A stretch of 64,000 bases of DNA from Pseudomonas_T sp032052615 (GCA_032052615.1 DAMBWF010000002.1:372001-436000); one strand, 5' to 3'. Shown: positions 8,731 to 18,333, numbered from the stretch's first letter. Translations and numbers: made by a program. Notes: generated from the sequence alone by a model not told the origin.

Positions 8731-10473
8731 TTACATGCGCTCCAGAGGCTCCAGGCCCAGCAGCTCCAAGCCTTGGCGCAGGGTCCTGCCGGTCAGGGCG
8801 GCGAGCCGCAGCCGGCTGAGCTGCTGCTCCGGCTGCTCGGCGGCGAGGATCGGGCAGTGCTCGTAGAAGCTGGAGAACAGCCCGGCCAGGTCGTACAAGT
8901 AGGTGCAGAGCAGGTGCGGCACGCCTTTTTCGGCGACGTTGTTGAGCACCTCGGAGAACTGCGCGAGGCGCGCGCCCAAGGCCTGTTCCTGCTCGGCCCG
9001 CAGCTCGATCCGGCCGTCCAAGGGGGCTTCGAGGGTCTGCCCGCGCTTGCGGAACACACTGGCCACCCGGGTGTAGGCGTAGAGCAGGTAGGGCGCGGTG
9101 TTGCCCTCGAAGCTCAGCATCTGCTCGAAGTTGAAGCTGTAGTCGCTGGCGCGGTGCTTGGACAGGTCGGCGTACTTCACCGCGCCGATGCCCACGGCGC
9201 GGGCGATGTGGCGCAGCTCGTCCTCGCCCAGCTCGGGGTTTTTCTCCTTCACCAGGGCGTAGGCGCGCTGCTCGGCCTCGTCCAGCAGGTCCACCAGCTT
9301 CACCGTGCCGCCGTCGCGGGTCTTGAACGGGCGGCCGTCGGCGCCGTTCATGGTGCCGAAGCCCATGTGTTCGAGCTGCATGTCGGGGCGGACGAAGCCG
9401 GCCCGGCGCGCCACTTCGAAGGCCATCTGGAAGTGCAGGGCCTGGCGCTGGTCGACGAAGTACAGGGCGCGGTCGGCCCGCAGGGTCTGGCTGCGGTAGC
9501 GCATGGCGGCGAGGTCGGTGGTGGCGTAGAGGTAGCCGCCGTCTGCCTTCTGCACGATCACCGGCAGCGGGTTGCCCTCGGCATTGTGGAATTCGTCGAG
9601 GAAGACGCACTGGGCGCCGTTGTCCTCGGTGAGCAGGCCCTTGGCCCGCAGGTCGTTCACCACGTGGACCAGGTCGTCGTTATAGGCGCTCTCGCCCTTG
9701 ACGTCGGCCGGGGTGAGCTTGACGTTCAGGCGGTCGTAGACCTTCTGGCAGTGGCTCAGGGAAATGTCGTTGAAACGGTTCCACAGGCGCAGGCAGTCGG
9801 GGTCGCCGGCCTGCAGCGCCACCACCAGGTGGCGGGCGCGGTCGGCGAATTCCGGGGATTCGTCGAAGCGCCGCTTCGCCGCCCGGTAGAAGGTTTCGAG
9901 GTCCGACAGCTCGCTTTCCGCCGCCACCGGCTTCTCTTCCAGGTAGGCCAGCAGCATGCCGAACTGGGTGCCCCAGTCGCCCACGTGGTTCTGCCGGATC
10001 ACCTCGTCGCCGAGGAATTCCAGCACCCGGCCGACGGCGTCGCCGATGATGGTCGAGCGCAGGTGGCCGACGTGCATTTCCTTGGCCAGGTTCGGCGAGG
10101 AGAGGTCGATCACCACCCGCTGCGCGGGCCCGGCCTTGCGCGCGCCCAGGTGGGCGTCGGCGAGGGCGGCGTCCAGGCGCTGGGCCAGCAGCGCCTCGTT
10201 CTGGAAAAAGTTGAGGAAGCCGGGGCCGGCGATCTCCACTTGGCTCACCCGCTCGTCCGCCGGCAGCGCGGCGATGAGCTTCTCCGCCAGTTCCCGGGGT
10301 TTCAGCCCCGCCGGCTTCGCCAGCATCAGGGCGACGTTGCTGGCGAAGTCGCCGTGGGCCTTGTCCTTGGTGTTCTCCACCTGGATCGTCGGCGCCAGCC
10401 CCTCGGGCAGCACGCCCTCGGCGCTCAGGCGGGTCAGGGCTTGTTGGATCAGGTGACGGATCGTGTCTTTCAT
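8731..10473 (-). CDS. argS: Arginyl-tRNA synthetase
   Basis: Class I aminoacyl-tRNA synthetase that charges tRNA-Arg. The 580-residue protein has an N-terminal Add-1-like domain (residues 1-about 110) and the HIGH motif as HVGHLRSTIIGD. The KMSKS position is replaced by a GRPFKTRDGG segment, as in many bacterial ArgRS. The C-terminal anticodon-binding DALR domain ends GLEPLERM. It is followed immediately by the SPOR-protein gene. Confidence 0.98.
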   Translation of the reverse strand: MKDTIRHLIQQALTRLSAEGVLPEGLAPTIQVENTKDKAHGDFASNVALMLAKPAGLKPRELAEKLIAALPADERVSQVEIAGPGFLNFFQNEALLAQRLDAALADAHLGARKAGPAQRVVIDLSSPNLAKEMHVGHLRSTIIGDAVGRVLEFLGDEVIRQNHVGDWGTQFGMLLAYLEEKPVAAESELSDLETFYRAAKRRFDESPEFADRARHLVVALQAGDPDCLRLWNRFNDISLSHCQKVYDRLNVKLTPADVKGESAYNDDLVHVVNDLRAKGLLTEDNGAQCVFLDEFHNAEGNPLPVIVQKADGGYLYATTDLAAMRYRSQTLRADRALYFVDQRQALHFQMAFEVARRAGFVRPDMQLEHMGFGTMNGADGRPFKTRDGGTVKLVDLLDEAEQRAYALVKEKNPELGEDELRHIARAVGIGAVKYADLSKHRASDYSFNFEQMLSFEGNTAPYLLYAYTRVASVFRKRGQTLEAPLDGRIELRAEQEQALGARLAQFSEVLNNVAEKGVPHLLCTYLYDLAGLFSSFYEHCPILAAEQPEQQLSRLRLAALTGRTLRQGLELLGLEPLERM

Positions 10474-10550
10474 GGCGGGGCTACGGCGGCTGGCTCGGAC
10501 CGGGCATTATCCGCGCCTGCCGCCCGGGGCTCAAGGCTGGGACGCGCCGC

Positions 10551-11906
10551 TCAGGGCTCGGCGGCCTTGGCCGCGGCCAACCGTCGCGGCTGGCCGGTGC
10601 CGGTCGCCGGGTGTCGCGGCGGGTCGCGCTTCATCAGCGCGGTGCAGCCCAGGGCCACCAGGGCCAGCCCCAGCAGGTAGAGGATCACATAGCGTGGGCC
10701 GCCGCCGCCGGCCGCCAGCAGCGAGGTGGCGATCATCGGCGCGAAGCCCCCGCCGAGCACGCCGGCGAATTGCACCGAGACGGAAATTCCGCTGTAGCGC
10801 AGGCGCGCTGGGTACTGGCGGGCGAACAGCAGGGATTCCGGCGCGTAGAGGATCGGGAACACCACCCCCACCGCCAGCACCATGGCCCACCACACCAGCG
10901 GCGGCTCGCGGCTGCCGAGCATGGCGAAGAACGGGTAGACGAAGGCGCAGAGCAACAGCAGGCCGGCGAAGTACAGGCGCTTCTGACCCACTTGGTCGGA
11001 CAGGTAGCCGGCCAGCGGCATGGTGACCAGGGACAGCGCGGCGCCGGCGGTGATCGCCCCCAGCACCTGTTCCCGGGGGATCGCCAACTGGTTGGCCGCG
11101 TAGGCCAGGGCGAAGGTCACCGCCATGTAGAACCAAGCGTTCTCCGCCGTGCGCGCGCCAATGATGGTCAAGGTTTCCCGGGGGTGGTGGCGCAGCACGT
11201 CCAGAAGCGGCACCCTGACCCGCTCGCCCCGGGCGGCGAGTCGGGCGAAATCCGGCGATTCGGGGACCTTCAGGCGAATCAGCCAGCCGACCCCCAGCAG
11301 TACCACGCTGGCGAGGAACGGCAGGCGCCAGCCCCAGGCCAGCAGGTCTTCCTCCGGCAGCCCGGCGATGGCGCTCATGGCCAGCCCGGAAAGCAGCAGC
11401 CCGGCGCCGACACCGGTCTGGGGCAGGCTGCCGTAGAAGCCCTTGCGGCCCTCCGGCGCGTGCTCCACCGCCATCAGCACCGCGCCGCCCCATTCGCCGC
11501 CCACCGCCATGCCTTGCAGGAAACGCATGCCCACCAGCAGCAGCGCGGCCCAGTAGCCGATCTGCTCGTAGGTGGGGATCAGGCCGATGGCGATGGTCGG
11601 CAGGCCCATCATCAGCAGGGTCAGCAATAGCATCGACTTGCGCCCGACGCGATCGCCGAAGTGGCCGAAGAGCATGCCGCCCAGGGGGCGGCCGATGAAA
11701 CCGACGGCGTAGGTGGCGAAGGCCGCCAGGGTACCGGCGATGGGGTCGAGGGTGGGGAAGAACAGCCGGTTGAACACCAGGGCGGCGGCCGTTCCGTAGA
11801 GGAAGAAGTCGTACCACTCGATGGTGGTGCCGGCCATGCTGGCCCAGCCGGCGAGACGATGGGCGCGTTGGGGCGGGCGCCCCGGGGATTGGGTTGCACT
11901 GTGCAT
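10551..11906 (-). CDS. MFS transporter, metabolite:H+ symporter (MHS) family
   Basis: Integral inner-membrane transporter of 451 residues with about 12 membrane segments. The MHS subfamily signatures are visible: AGTTIEWYDFFLYGTAA near residues 24-40, GRPLGGMLFGHFGDRVGRK with the MFS loop-2/3 motif, and a RFLQGMAVGGEWGGA segment. Family members carry citrate, proline/betaine, shikimate, alpha-ketoglutarate or dicarboxylates. The substrate cannot be read from the sequence. It sits between priA and argS without obvious functional links. Confidence 0.88.
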   Translation of the reverse strand: MHSATQSPGRPPQRAHRLAGWASMAGTTIEWYDFFLYGTAAALVFNRLFFPTLDPIAGTLAAFATYAVGFIGRPLGGMLFGHFGDRVGRKSMLLLTLLMMGLPTIAIGLIPTYEQIGYWAALLLVGMRFLQGMAVGGEWGGAVLMAVEHAPEGRKGFYGSLPQTGVGAGLLLSGLAMSAIAGLPEEDLLAWGWRLPFLASVVLLGVGWLIRLKVPESPDFARLAARGERVRVPLLDVLRHHPRETLTIIGARTAENAWFYMAVTFALAYAANQLAIPREQVLGAITAGAALSLVTMPLAGYLSDQVGQKRLYFAGLLLLCAFVYPFFAMLGSREPPLVWWAMVLAVGVVFPILYAPESLLFARQYPARLRYSGISVSVQFAGVLGGGFAPMIATSLLAAGGGGPRYVILYLLGLALVALGCTALMKRDPPRHPATGTGQPRRLAAAKAAEP

Positions 11907-11994
11907 GACGCCTCCGCGTTCTTGTTCTTGTGGCGGTGGGCCTCGGCGGGCCCTGGCGTCGAGTATAGGCGCGAGCGCGCCGGTCGCCCGTCCT

Positions 11995-14214
11995 TCAGTA
12001 GAGGTCGATGGGGTCCACGTCCAAGGACCAGCGCACCGCGCGGCCGCCCGGCAGGTGTTCCAGTGATGGCGCCCACAGGTTCAGCAGGCGGTGCAGGGTC
12101 GGCCGGGCATTGCCTTGCACCAGCAATTGCGCGCGATGGCGGCCGGCGCGCCGTTCCATGGGCGCGGGCACCGGGCCGAGCAGCTCGACGCCGCCCAGGC
12201 CGGCCTCGTCGCGCAGGCGCTCGGCCTCGGTGGCGGCGTCCTGGAGAAAAGCTTCCGCCTGGCCCGGGCGATGGGCTTCCGCGCGTAACAGGGCGAGGTG
12301 GGAAAAGGGCGGCAGGCTGGCGGCCCGGCGCTCGCTCAGGGCCTGCTCGGCGAAGGCGAAGTAACCCTGGTCGGTGAGCTGGACCAGCAGCGGGTGGTCG
12401 GCCAGGTGGGTCTGGATGATCACCTTGCCCGGTTCCTCCGCCCGCCCGGCGCGCCCGGCCACCTGCACGATCAACTGGGCCATGCGCTCGCTGGCGCGGA
12501 AGTCGGCGGAGAACAGCCCGCCGTCGGCGTCGAGGATCGCCACCAGGGTCACCCGGGGAAAATGGTGGCCCTTGGCGAGCATCTGGGTGCCCACCAGGAT
12601 GCACGGCTCGCCCCGCTGAACCGTGGCGAACAATTGGGCCATGGCGTCCTTGCGCTGGGTGCTGTCGCGGTCGATGCGCAGCACCGGCACCTGAGGGAAA
12701 AGGATCGCCAGGCGCTCCTCCGCCCGCTCGGTACCGGCCCCCAGGGGGCGCAGGTCCACCCGGCCGCACGCCGGGCACTGGGCCGGGCGTCGCTCGACAT
12801 GGCCGCAGTGGTGGCAACGCAGCTCGCCATAGCGCTGGTGCAGGGTCATCCGGGCGTCGCAGCGACCGCACTGGCCGATCCAGCCGCAGTCGTGGCACAT
12901 CAGGGTAGGGGCGAAGCCGCGCCGGTTGAGGAACACCAGCACCTGCTGGCCGGCCTCCAGGGTCTGGGCGATGGCCTGTTGCAGGGGCGCGGACAGGCCC
13001 GCGTCCAGCGGCCGGCTCTTCACATCCAGGCGCAGGAAACGCGGCGGCTGGGCGCCCCCGGCGCGCTGGGTGAGGCGCAGCAGGGCATAGCGACCGGCGT
13101 AGGCGTTGTGCAGGCTTTCCAGGGACGGCGTGGCCGAGCCCAGCAGCACCGGCACGCCTTCCTGGCGGGCGCGCACCAGGGCCAGGTCGCGGGCGTGGTA
13201 GCGCAGGCCCTCCTGCTGTTTATAGGAGCCGTCGTGCTCCTCGTCGACGATGATCAGGCCCGGGTGCTTGAGCGGGGTGAACAGCGCCGAGCGGGTGCCG
13301 ATGATGATGTCCGCCTCGCCGTCCCGGGCGGCCAGCCAGGCGTCCAGGCGCTCGCGGTCGTTCACCGCCGAGTGCACCAGCACGATGCGGGCATTGAATC
13401 GGCGGGAGAAGCGCTCCAGGGTCTGGGGGCCGAGGTTGATCTCGGGGATCAATACCAGGGCCTGGCGGCCCGCCTCCAGGGTGCGGCGGATCAGTTGCAG
13501 GTACACCTCGGTCTTGCCGCTGCCGGTCACCCCGGCCAACAGGAAGGCGTTGAAGCCGCCGAAGGTCGACGCCACCGCGTCGAAGGCGGCGCGTTGCTCC
13601 GGATTGAGCGGCAGCTCGGCCTGGGCCAGCCAGTTGCCATGGCGCTCCGGCGAGCGCGAGCGGCGGACCTCGACGCGCACCAGTCCCTTCTCCAGCAGCA
13701 GGTTCAGGCTGTCGCGGTTGATCTGGAGCTGTGGCAGCAACTGCTGGGATACGCCGTGGGGGTGCTGGGCGAGGATGCTCAGCGCCTGGCGCTGGCGCGG
13801 GGCGCGGGCCAGCCGGGGATCGTCCGCCCGGGCATTGTCGACGACCTGCCAGAAGCGTTCCTGGCGCGCCTCGGCGGGTTCACCCTGGCGCAGCAGCGTC
13901 GGCAGCGCCCAGCTCAGGGTGTCGCCGAGGCCGTGCTGGTAATACTGCGCGGTCCACTGGCACAGGCGCAGCAGGGCGGGCGGGAGAGGGGCGATGCGGT
14001 CCAGCAACTCCCGCGCGGGCCTGAGTTTCTCCGCCGGCACCTCGCTGTCTTCCCGGACCTCCACCAGCACGCCCACCAAGTCCCGTCGACCGAAGGGCAC
14101 CCGCAGGCGCATGCCCGGTTGCAAGGCGGAGACCGGCACGCCTGGCGGGGCCAGGTAGTCGAACAGTCGGCGCAGCGGCGAAGGCAGGGCGAGGCGCAGG
14201 ATGGCGTCGGGCAC
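11995..14214 (-). CDS. priA: PriA, primosomal replication restart helicase
   Basis: DEAH-type 3'-5' DNA helicase that restarts stalled replication forks. The 739-residue protein has an N-terminal DNA-binding domain (to about 110), Walker A GVTGSGKTEVYL, Walker B VDEEHDGSYKQ, and a cysteine-rich zinc insert with four CxxC pairs (CHDC, CGRC, CHHC, CPAC). Helicase motifs V and VI (GTQMLAKGHHFP, QVAGRAGR) follow. The start codon is GTG. The gene is divergent from rpmE. Confidence 0.97.
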   Translation of the reverse strand: MPDAILRLALPSPLRRLFDYLAPPGVPVSALQPGMRLRVPFGRRDLVGVLVEVREDSEVPAEKLRPARELLDRIAPLPPALLRLCQWTAQYYQHGLGDTLSWALPTLLRQGEPAEARQERFWQVVDNARADDPRLARAPRQRQALSILAQHPHGVSQQLLPQLQINRDSLNLLLEKGLVRVEVRRSRSPERHGNWLAQAELPLNPEQRAAFDAVASTFGGFNAFLLAGVTGSGKTEVYLQLIRRTLEAGRQALVLIPEINLGPQTLERFSRRFNARIVLVHSAVNDRERLDAWLAARDGEADIIIGTRSALFTPLKHPGLIIVDEEHDGSYKQQEGLRYHARDLALVRARQEGVPVLLGSATPSLESLHNAYAGRYALLRLTQRAGGAQPPRFLRLDVKSRPLDAGLSAPLQQAIAQTLEAGQQVLVFLNRRGFAPTLMCHDCGWIGQCGRCDARMTLHQRYGELRCHHCGHVERRPAQCPACGRVDLRPLGAGTERAEERLAILFPQVPVLRIDRDSTQRKDAMAQLFATVQRGEPCILVGTQMLAKGHHFPRVTLVAILDADGGLFSADFRASERMAQLIVQVAGRAGRAEEPGKVIIQTHLADHPLLVQLTDQGYFAFAEQALSERRAASLPPFSHLALLRAEAHRPGQAEAFLQDAATEAERLRDEAGLGGVELLGPVPAPMERRAGRHRAQLLVQGNARPTLHRLLNLWAPSLEHLPGGRAVRWSLDVDPIDLY

Positions 14215-14298
14215 GCGGGGCGTTCTCCAGGAAAGGCCGGCGATCTTAGCAGGGCGCGGTGGCGGTCACCTGTTTCGACCGCGCCCGGGGCCGGCGGG

Positions 14299-14327
14299 TT
14301 GCGGCGCGGGAAACACGGGCGTATCAT
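14299..14327 (+). promoter_or_regulatory. Probable sigma-70 promoter of rpmE
   Basis: TTGCGG (14299-14304) and TATCAT (14322-14327) are separated by 17 bases, in the divergent priA/rpmE gap. This gives a leader of about 60 bases before the rpmE ATG. Pattern match only. Confidence 0.55.
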
Positions 14328-14395
14328 CCGCCGCCTGTTTCCGTGCGGTGCTCGACATAGGGTCGAGTGGCGGCACGCTAGACCGAGGACCTGTC

Positions 14396-14608
14396 ATGAA
14401 AGCCGATATCCATCCGAACTACGTCGAAATCGACGCCACCTGCAGCTGCGGCAACGTCATCAAGACCCGTTCCACCCTGGGCAAGAACATCAGCCTGGAC
14501 GTGTGCTCCGAGTGCCACCCGTTCTATACCGGCAAGCAGAAAGTGCTGGATACCGGCGGCCGCATCGACCGCTTCAAGCAGCGTTTCGGTGTCTTCGGCG
14601 CCAAATAA
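14396..14608 (+). CDS. rpmE: 50S ribosomal protein L31 (zinc-binding type)
   Basis: Ribosomal protein L31 of the large subunit. The true start is the internal ATG at MKADIHPNYVEI, giving 70 residues, the usual length. Cysteines 16, 18, 37 and 40 form the CxC...CxxC zinc site of the C+ type. Zinc-free paralogues (YkgM type) lack these residues. A strong terminator lies 43 bases downstream, so the gene is probably mainly monocistronic. Confidence 0.97.
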   Translation: MKADIHPNYVEIDATCSCGNVIKTRSTLGKNISLDVCSECHPFYTGKQKVLDTGGRIDRFKQRFGVFGAK

Positions 14609-14634
14609 GCCGAAGCCCCTCCGGGAAACCTTCC

Positions 14635-15432
14635 ATGTTTCTCGAAGCCTCGAAAAAGGCGTCCCTCGCGGGCGCCTTTTTCGTTTTTCTCCTTTCTTTC
14701 TCCCTTGCTCGCGCCGATTGCCTCTTACGCCAGGACCTGCCCCGGGTCGACGTGGCCCAGGTGGTGGATGGCGACACCCTGCGCCTCGGGGATGGGCGCC
14801 GGGTGCGCTTGATCGGCGTGAACGCCCCCGAGCTCGGCCACCACGGCGAGGCCAGCCAGCCCTATGCCGAGCGCGCGCGCCAGCGTTTGCGGGCGCTGGT
14901 GGACGACAGCCATGGCCAGGTCGGGCTGGCTGTCGGCCGCCAGGGCAGCGATCGCTATGGGCGGGTGCTGGCTCATGCGTATGGCGAGGATGGCGGCAAT
15001 CTGGAGGCTCGCCTGCTGGCGGAAGGCCTGGGCTATCGGGTCGCCGTCTCCCCGGACAATGACCTTGGCGCCTGTCTTCGCGATGCCGAGGCCGGGGCGC
15101 GGCGGGCTGGCCTCGGGGTCTGGCGGGAACCGGTCATCCTCGCGCCCGGGGAATTGGTCCAGGGTGGCTTCGCCCTGGTTCGAGGGCGCGTCGCCCGGGT
15201 CGAGCGCAACCGTGGCGGTCTCTGGCTGGAGCTGGACGGCCCGCTTGTTCTTCACGTCGAGCCCGAGCGGTTGGCGGCCTTCGATGGGCGCCGGCTGGCC
15301 TCGTCCCTGGTCGGCCAGCATGTCGAGGCCCGTGGCTGGGTGGTCGACCGCAACCGGCGAGGCGGCGCCGGCAAGCGGGCTCGCTGGGTCCTGCCGCTCA
15401 CCGATCCCGACATGCTGGAGACCTTGCCATGA
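14635..15432 (+). CDS. Secreted staphylococcal-nuclease-like (thermonuclease) protein
   Basis: Exported nuclease of 265 residues. An N-terminal signal peptide (residues 1-about 27, hydrophobic LAGAFFVFLLSFSLARA) precedes an SNase domain. The domain has VDGDTLRLGDGRRVRLIGV and SDRYGRVLA. By family comparison Arg58, Glu66 and Arg110 occupy the catalytic positions. Residues beyond about 165 may form an extra OB-like domain. The ATG at 14635 is chosen because it gives a complete signal peptide, although that part also encodes the rpmE terminator hairpin. The 3' end overlaps the M48 peptidase by 4 bases. Confidence 0.88.
   Translation: MFLEASKKASLAGAFFVFLLSFSLARADCLLRQDLPRVDVAQVVDGDTLRLGDGRRVRLIGVNAPELGHHGEASQPYAERARQRLRALVDDSHGQVGLAVGRQGSDRYGRVLAHAYGEDGGNLEARLLAEGLGYRVAVSPDNDLGACLRDAEAGARRAGLGVWREPVILAPGELVQGGFALVRGRVARVERNRGGLWLELDGPLVLHVEPERLAAFDGRRLASSLVGQHVEARGWVVDRNRRGGAGKRARWVLPLTDPDMLETLP
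14651..14690 (+). terminator. Rho-independent terminator of rpmE, inside the nuclease coding region
   Basis: The eleven-base arms CGAAAAAGGCG (14651-14661) and CGCCTTTTTCG (14673-14683) pair perfectly. Inside, CCC/GGG add three pairs around a TCGC loop with one bulged T. TTTTTCTCC follows. It lies within codons 6-19 of the nuclease gene. Confidence 0.85.
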
Positions 15433-16862
15433 AGCCCGTCCTTGGCCTGCTGATACTGCTGTCTGTCCTGCTCGGAGGCTGCGCGGTCAACCCGGTGACC
15501 GGGCGCAGCGACTTCGTGATGATGAGCGAGCAGCAGGAGCTGGAGATGGGGCGCCGCTATAGCCAGGAAGTCGCCAAGGAGTCGCCGCCCTATGCCGACG
15601 AGGCGCTGCAAGCCTACGTGCAACAGGTGGGCGAGCGGGTCGCCCGCAACAGCCATCGCGGCACCCTGAACTATCGCTTTACCGTGGTCGACTCGGCGGA
15701 CATCAACGCCTTCGCCTTGCCGGGCGGGTACATCTATATCAACCGTGGCCTGCTGGCCTACCTAACCTCGGAGGCCGAACTGGCCGGCGTGCTGGGGCAC
15801 GAGGTGGGCCACGTCACCGCCCGCCACAGCGTGCGCCAGCAGAGCCAGGGCATGGCCTGGGGCATGCTCGGCCAGGCGGTGGCCATCGGTACCGGCGCCC
15901 GCGTGGCGGGCGATCTGACCAACCTGGTGGGCAATGCCGTGGTGAGGGGCTATGGCCGCGACATGGAGTTGGAGGCCGATGGCCTCGGCGCCCAGTACCT
16001 GGCCCGGGCCGGCTACGATCCCCAGGCGATGATCTCGGTGATCCGCATCCTGAAGAACCAGGAAGACTTCGCCCGCGACCAGGCGCAACGTCAGGGCAAG
16101 CCGGCGCCCGTGGGCTACCATGGGTTGTTCGACACCCATCCGGACAACGATACCCGCCTGCAACAGATCACCGGCCCGGCCCAGACACTGGCGGGCGGCG
16201 AGCGGCTCGTCAATCGGGAGGTCTTCCTGAAACACCTGGAAGGCTTGCCGGTGGGCGACTCCGCCGCCACCGGCGTGCGGCGTGGCCAGCATTTCTACCA
16301 CGCCGAGCTGGGCTTCACCCTGACGTTCCCGGAGCGCTGGGTGCTGGATAACCGGGCCGACCGCCTGATCGGTCAAGCCCCCGACGAACAGGCGGCGATG
16401 GCCTTGGTGCTGGGGGACTCGCTCGATGGCTTGGCACCCCTGGATTACCTGCACCGGCAGATGAATGGCCATCCGCTGCTGGCCGAGGGGACCTTCGAGC
16501 GAAACGGCCTGCGGGGCGCGATGGGCATCATCCCGGGCCGCCCGGCGAAACGCCTGGCGGTGATCGTCAAGGACGATCGCCCCTACATCCTCGCCGGCGC
16601 GGTGCGAGCCGGTTCGCTGGAGGCCTACGACGAGGCGTTTCGTTCCGTCATCGCCAGCTTCCGCGCCCTCAAGCCGGAAGAGAAAGCCCTGGCGCAGCCG
16701 CGACGCCTGCATCTGGTCCGGTTGGCGCCGGGGCAGCGGCTCATCGATCTGCTCCCGGCCGACGCCCGGAGCGACGACGACCTGGCCCGCCTGCGGCTGC
16801 TCAACGATCTCTATCCCTCCGGCGAACCGCGCCCCGGCGACTGGCTGAAAGTGCTTCGCTAG
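15429..16862 (+). CDS. M48 family zinc metalloprotease lipoprotein
   Basis: Probable periplasmic or outer-membrane-anchored peptidase of the BepA/LoiP type, which take part in envelope protein quality control. It has 477 residues. The signal peptide ends at a lipobox LLGGC with Cys18. The zinc motif is HEVGH at 124-128, and the third ligand is probably Glu182 in the ELEADGLG segment. The C-terminal region beyond about 265 is a separate domain, and the last 50 residues (LVRLAPGQRLIDLL...PGDWLKVL) resemble a LysM-like tail. It is coupled to the upstream nuclease. Confidence 0.9.
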   Translation: MKPVLGLLILLSVLLGGCAVNPVTGRSDFVMMSEQQELEMGRRYSQEVAKESPPYADEALQAYVQQVGERVARNSHRGTLNYRFTVVDSADINAFALPGGYIYINRGLLAYLTSEAELAGVLGHEVGHVTARHSVRQQSQGMAWGMLGQAVAIGTGARVAGDLTNLVGNAVVRGYGRDMELEADGLGAQYLARAGYDPQAMISVIRILKNQEDFARDQAQRQGKPAPVGYHGLFDTHPDNDTRLQQITGPAQTLAGGERLVNREVFLKHLEGLPVGDSAATGVRRGQHFYHAELGFTLTFPERWVLDNRADRLIGQAPDEQAAMALVLGDSLDGLAPLDYLHRQMNGHPLLAEGTFERNGLRGAMGIIPGRPAKRLAVIVKDDRPYILAGAVRAGSLEAYDEAFRSVIASFRALKPEEKALAQPRRLHLVRLAPGQRLIDLLPADARSDDDLARLRLLNDLYPSGEPRPGDWLKVLR

Positions 16863-16888
16863 GCCGCCCCGGGGCCCGAGGCGGGCGC

Positions 16889-16917
16889 TTGTTCGGTCCA
16901 GGCATCTTGCGTATGCT
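16889..16917 (+). promoter_or_regulatory. Probable sigma-70 promoter of maeB
   Basis: TTGTTC (16889-16894) and TATGCT (16912-16917) are 17 bases apart, about 40 bases before the malic enzyme ATG. Pattern match only. Confidence 0.5.
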
Positions 16918-16957
16918 CGCCCGTCCGTCTCTTCATTAGTAAAGCGGAAATGCCATC

Positions 16958-18226
16958 ATGTCTGACCTGAAAACTGCCGCTCTCGAATACCATGCCCAGC
17001 CGCGCCCGGGGAAGTTGAGCGTCGAGCTGACCAAGCCCACCTCGACCGCCCGCGACCTGTCGCTGGCCTATAGCCCGGGCGTGGCCGAGCCGGTTCGCGA
17101 GATCGCCCGCGATCCCGCGCTGGCCTACCGGTACACCGGCAAGGGCAACCTGGTGGCAGTGATTTCCGATGGCACCGCGATCCTCGGCCTGGGCAATCTC
17201 GGCCCGCTGGCGTCCAAGCCGGTCATGGAAGGCAAGGGCGTGCTGTTCAAGCGCTTCGCCGGCATCGACGTATTCGACATCGAGGTGGATGCCGAGAGCC
17301 CCCAGGCCTTCATCGACACCGTCAAGCGCATTTCCGTGACCTTCGGCGGCATCAACCTGGAAGACATCAAGGCCCCCGAGTGCTTCGAGATCGAGCGCAC
17401 CCTGATCGAGCAGTGCGACATCCCGGTCTTCCATGACGACCAGCATGGGACCGCCATCGTCACCGCCGCTGGCATGCTCAACGCCCTGGAAATCGTCGGC
17501 AAGAGCCTGTCCGACGCCAAGGTGGTCTGCCTGGGCGCCGGGGCGGCCGCGGTATCCTGCATGAAGCTGCTCATCAGCATGGGGGCCAGGGTCGAGAACA
17601 TTTTCATGATCGACCGCAATGGCGTGATTCATTCCGGGCGCGACGACCTCAACCAATACAAGGCCGTTTTCGCCCACGAAACTCACAAGCGCACCCTGGA
17701 CGACGCCCTGGACGGCGCGGACGTGTTCGTCGGTCTCTCTGGCGCCAACCTGCTCAGCCCCGAGGGGCTCAAGCGCATGGCGCCTAACCCGATCGTCTTC
17801 GCTTGCTCCAATCCGGACCCGGAGATCAAGCCGGAGCTGGCCCACGCCACCCGCGACGATGTGATCATGGCCACTGGCCGGTCGGACTACCCGAACCAAG
17901 TGAACAACGTGCTGGGCTTCCCCTTCATCTTCCGGGGTGCGCTGGACGTGCGGGCGACCCGCATCAACGAGGAAATGAAGATCGCCGCCGCCAACGCCCT
18001 GCGCGACTTGGCCAAGCTGCCGGTCCCTAGGGAGGTCTGCGACGCCTATGGCGGCATCAAGCTGGAATTCGGTCGCGACTACATCATTCCGAAACCGATG
18101 GACGCGCGGCTGATCACGGTGGTCGCCGACGCGGTGGCCAAGGCCGCCCTCGACACCGGCGTGGCGACCCTGCCGTACCCGACCAACTACCCACTGAAGT
18201 CGGTCGACGACGTTTTCCCCCAATGA
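16958..18226 (+). CDS. maeB: NADP-type malic enzyme, short form
   Basis: Oxidatively decarboxylates malate to pyruvate with reduction of NAD(P). At 422 residues it holds the malic N-domain (SLAYSPGVAEP, the metal region VFHDDQHGTA) and the nucleotide-binding domain (VCLGAGAAAVSC). It lacks the C-terminal phosphotransacetylase-like domain of the long enterobacterial MaeB, as in other Pseudomonas. It stands alone, with a terminator just downstream. Confidence 0.94.
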   Translation: MSDLKTAALEYHAQPRPGKLSVELTKPTSTARDLSLAYSPGVAEPVREIARDPALAYRYTGKGNLVAVISDGTAILGLGNLGPLASKPVMEGKGVLFKRFAGIDVFDIEVDAESPQAFIDTVKRISVTFGGINLEDIKAPECFEIERTLIEQCDIPVFHDDQHGTAIVTAAGMLNALEIVGKSLSDAKVVCLGAGAAAVSCMKLLISMGARVENIFMIDRNGVIHSGRDDLNQYKAVFAHETHKRTLDDALDGADVFVGLSGANLLSPEGLKRMAPNPIVFACSNPDPEIKPELAHATRDDVIMATGRSDYPNQVNNVLGFPFIFRGALDVRATRINEEMKIAAANALRDLAKLPVPREVCDAYGGIKLEFGRDYIIPKPMDARLITVVADAVAKAALDTGVATLPYPTNYPLKSVDDVFPQ

Positions 18227-18244
18227 AGCACTGATACCCTGAAA

Positions 18245-18267
18245 GCCCCGCGAACGCGGGGTTTTTT
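18245..18267 (+). terminator. Rho-independent terminator of maeB
   Basis: The stem CCCCGC/GCGGGG with loop GAAC is followed by six T residues. It starts about 20 bases after the maeB stop. Confidence 0.9.
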
Positions 18268-18333
18268 ATGGGGACACACAAGGGTTTGCTGTTCGTACGG
18301 CGACGAGACTCGCTCGGTCTGCGTACGATCCTG

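Noticed and set aside
12298..14634. Long plus-strand frame running across priA into the nuclease gene
   Set aside because: Only the last 265 codons (from 14635) have protein-like sequence. The rest is antisense to priA.
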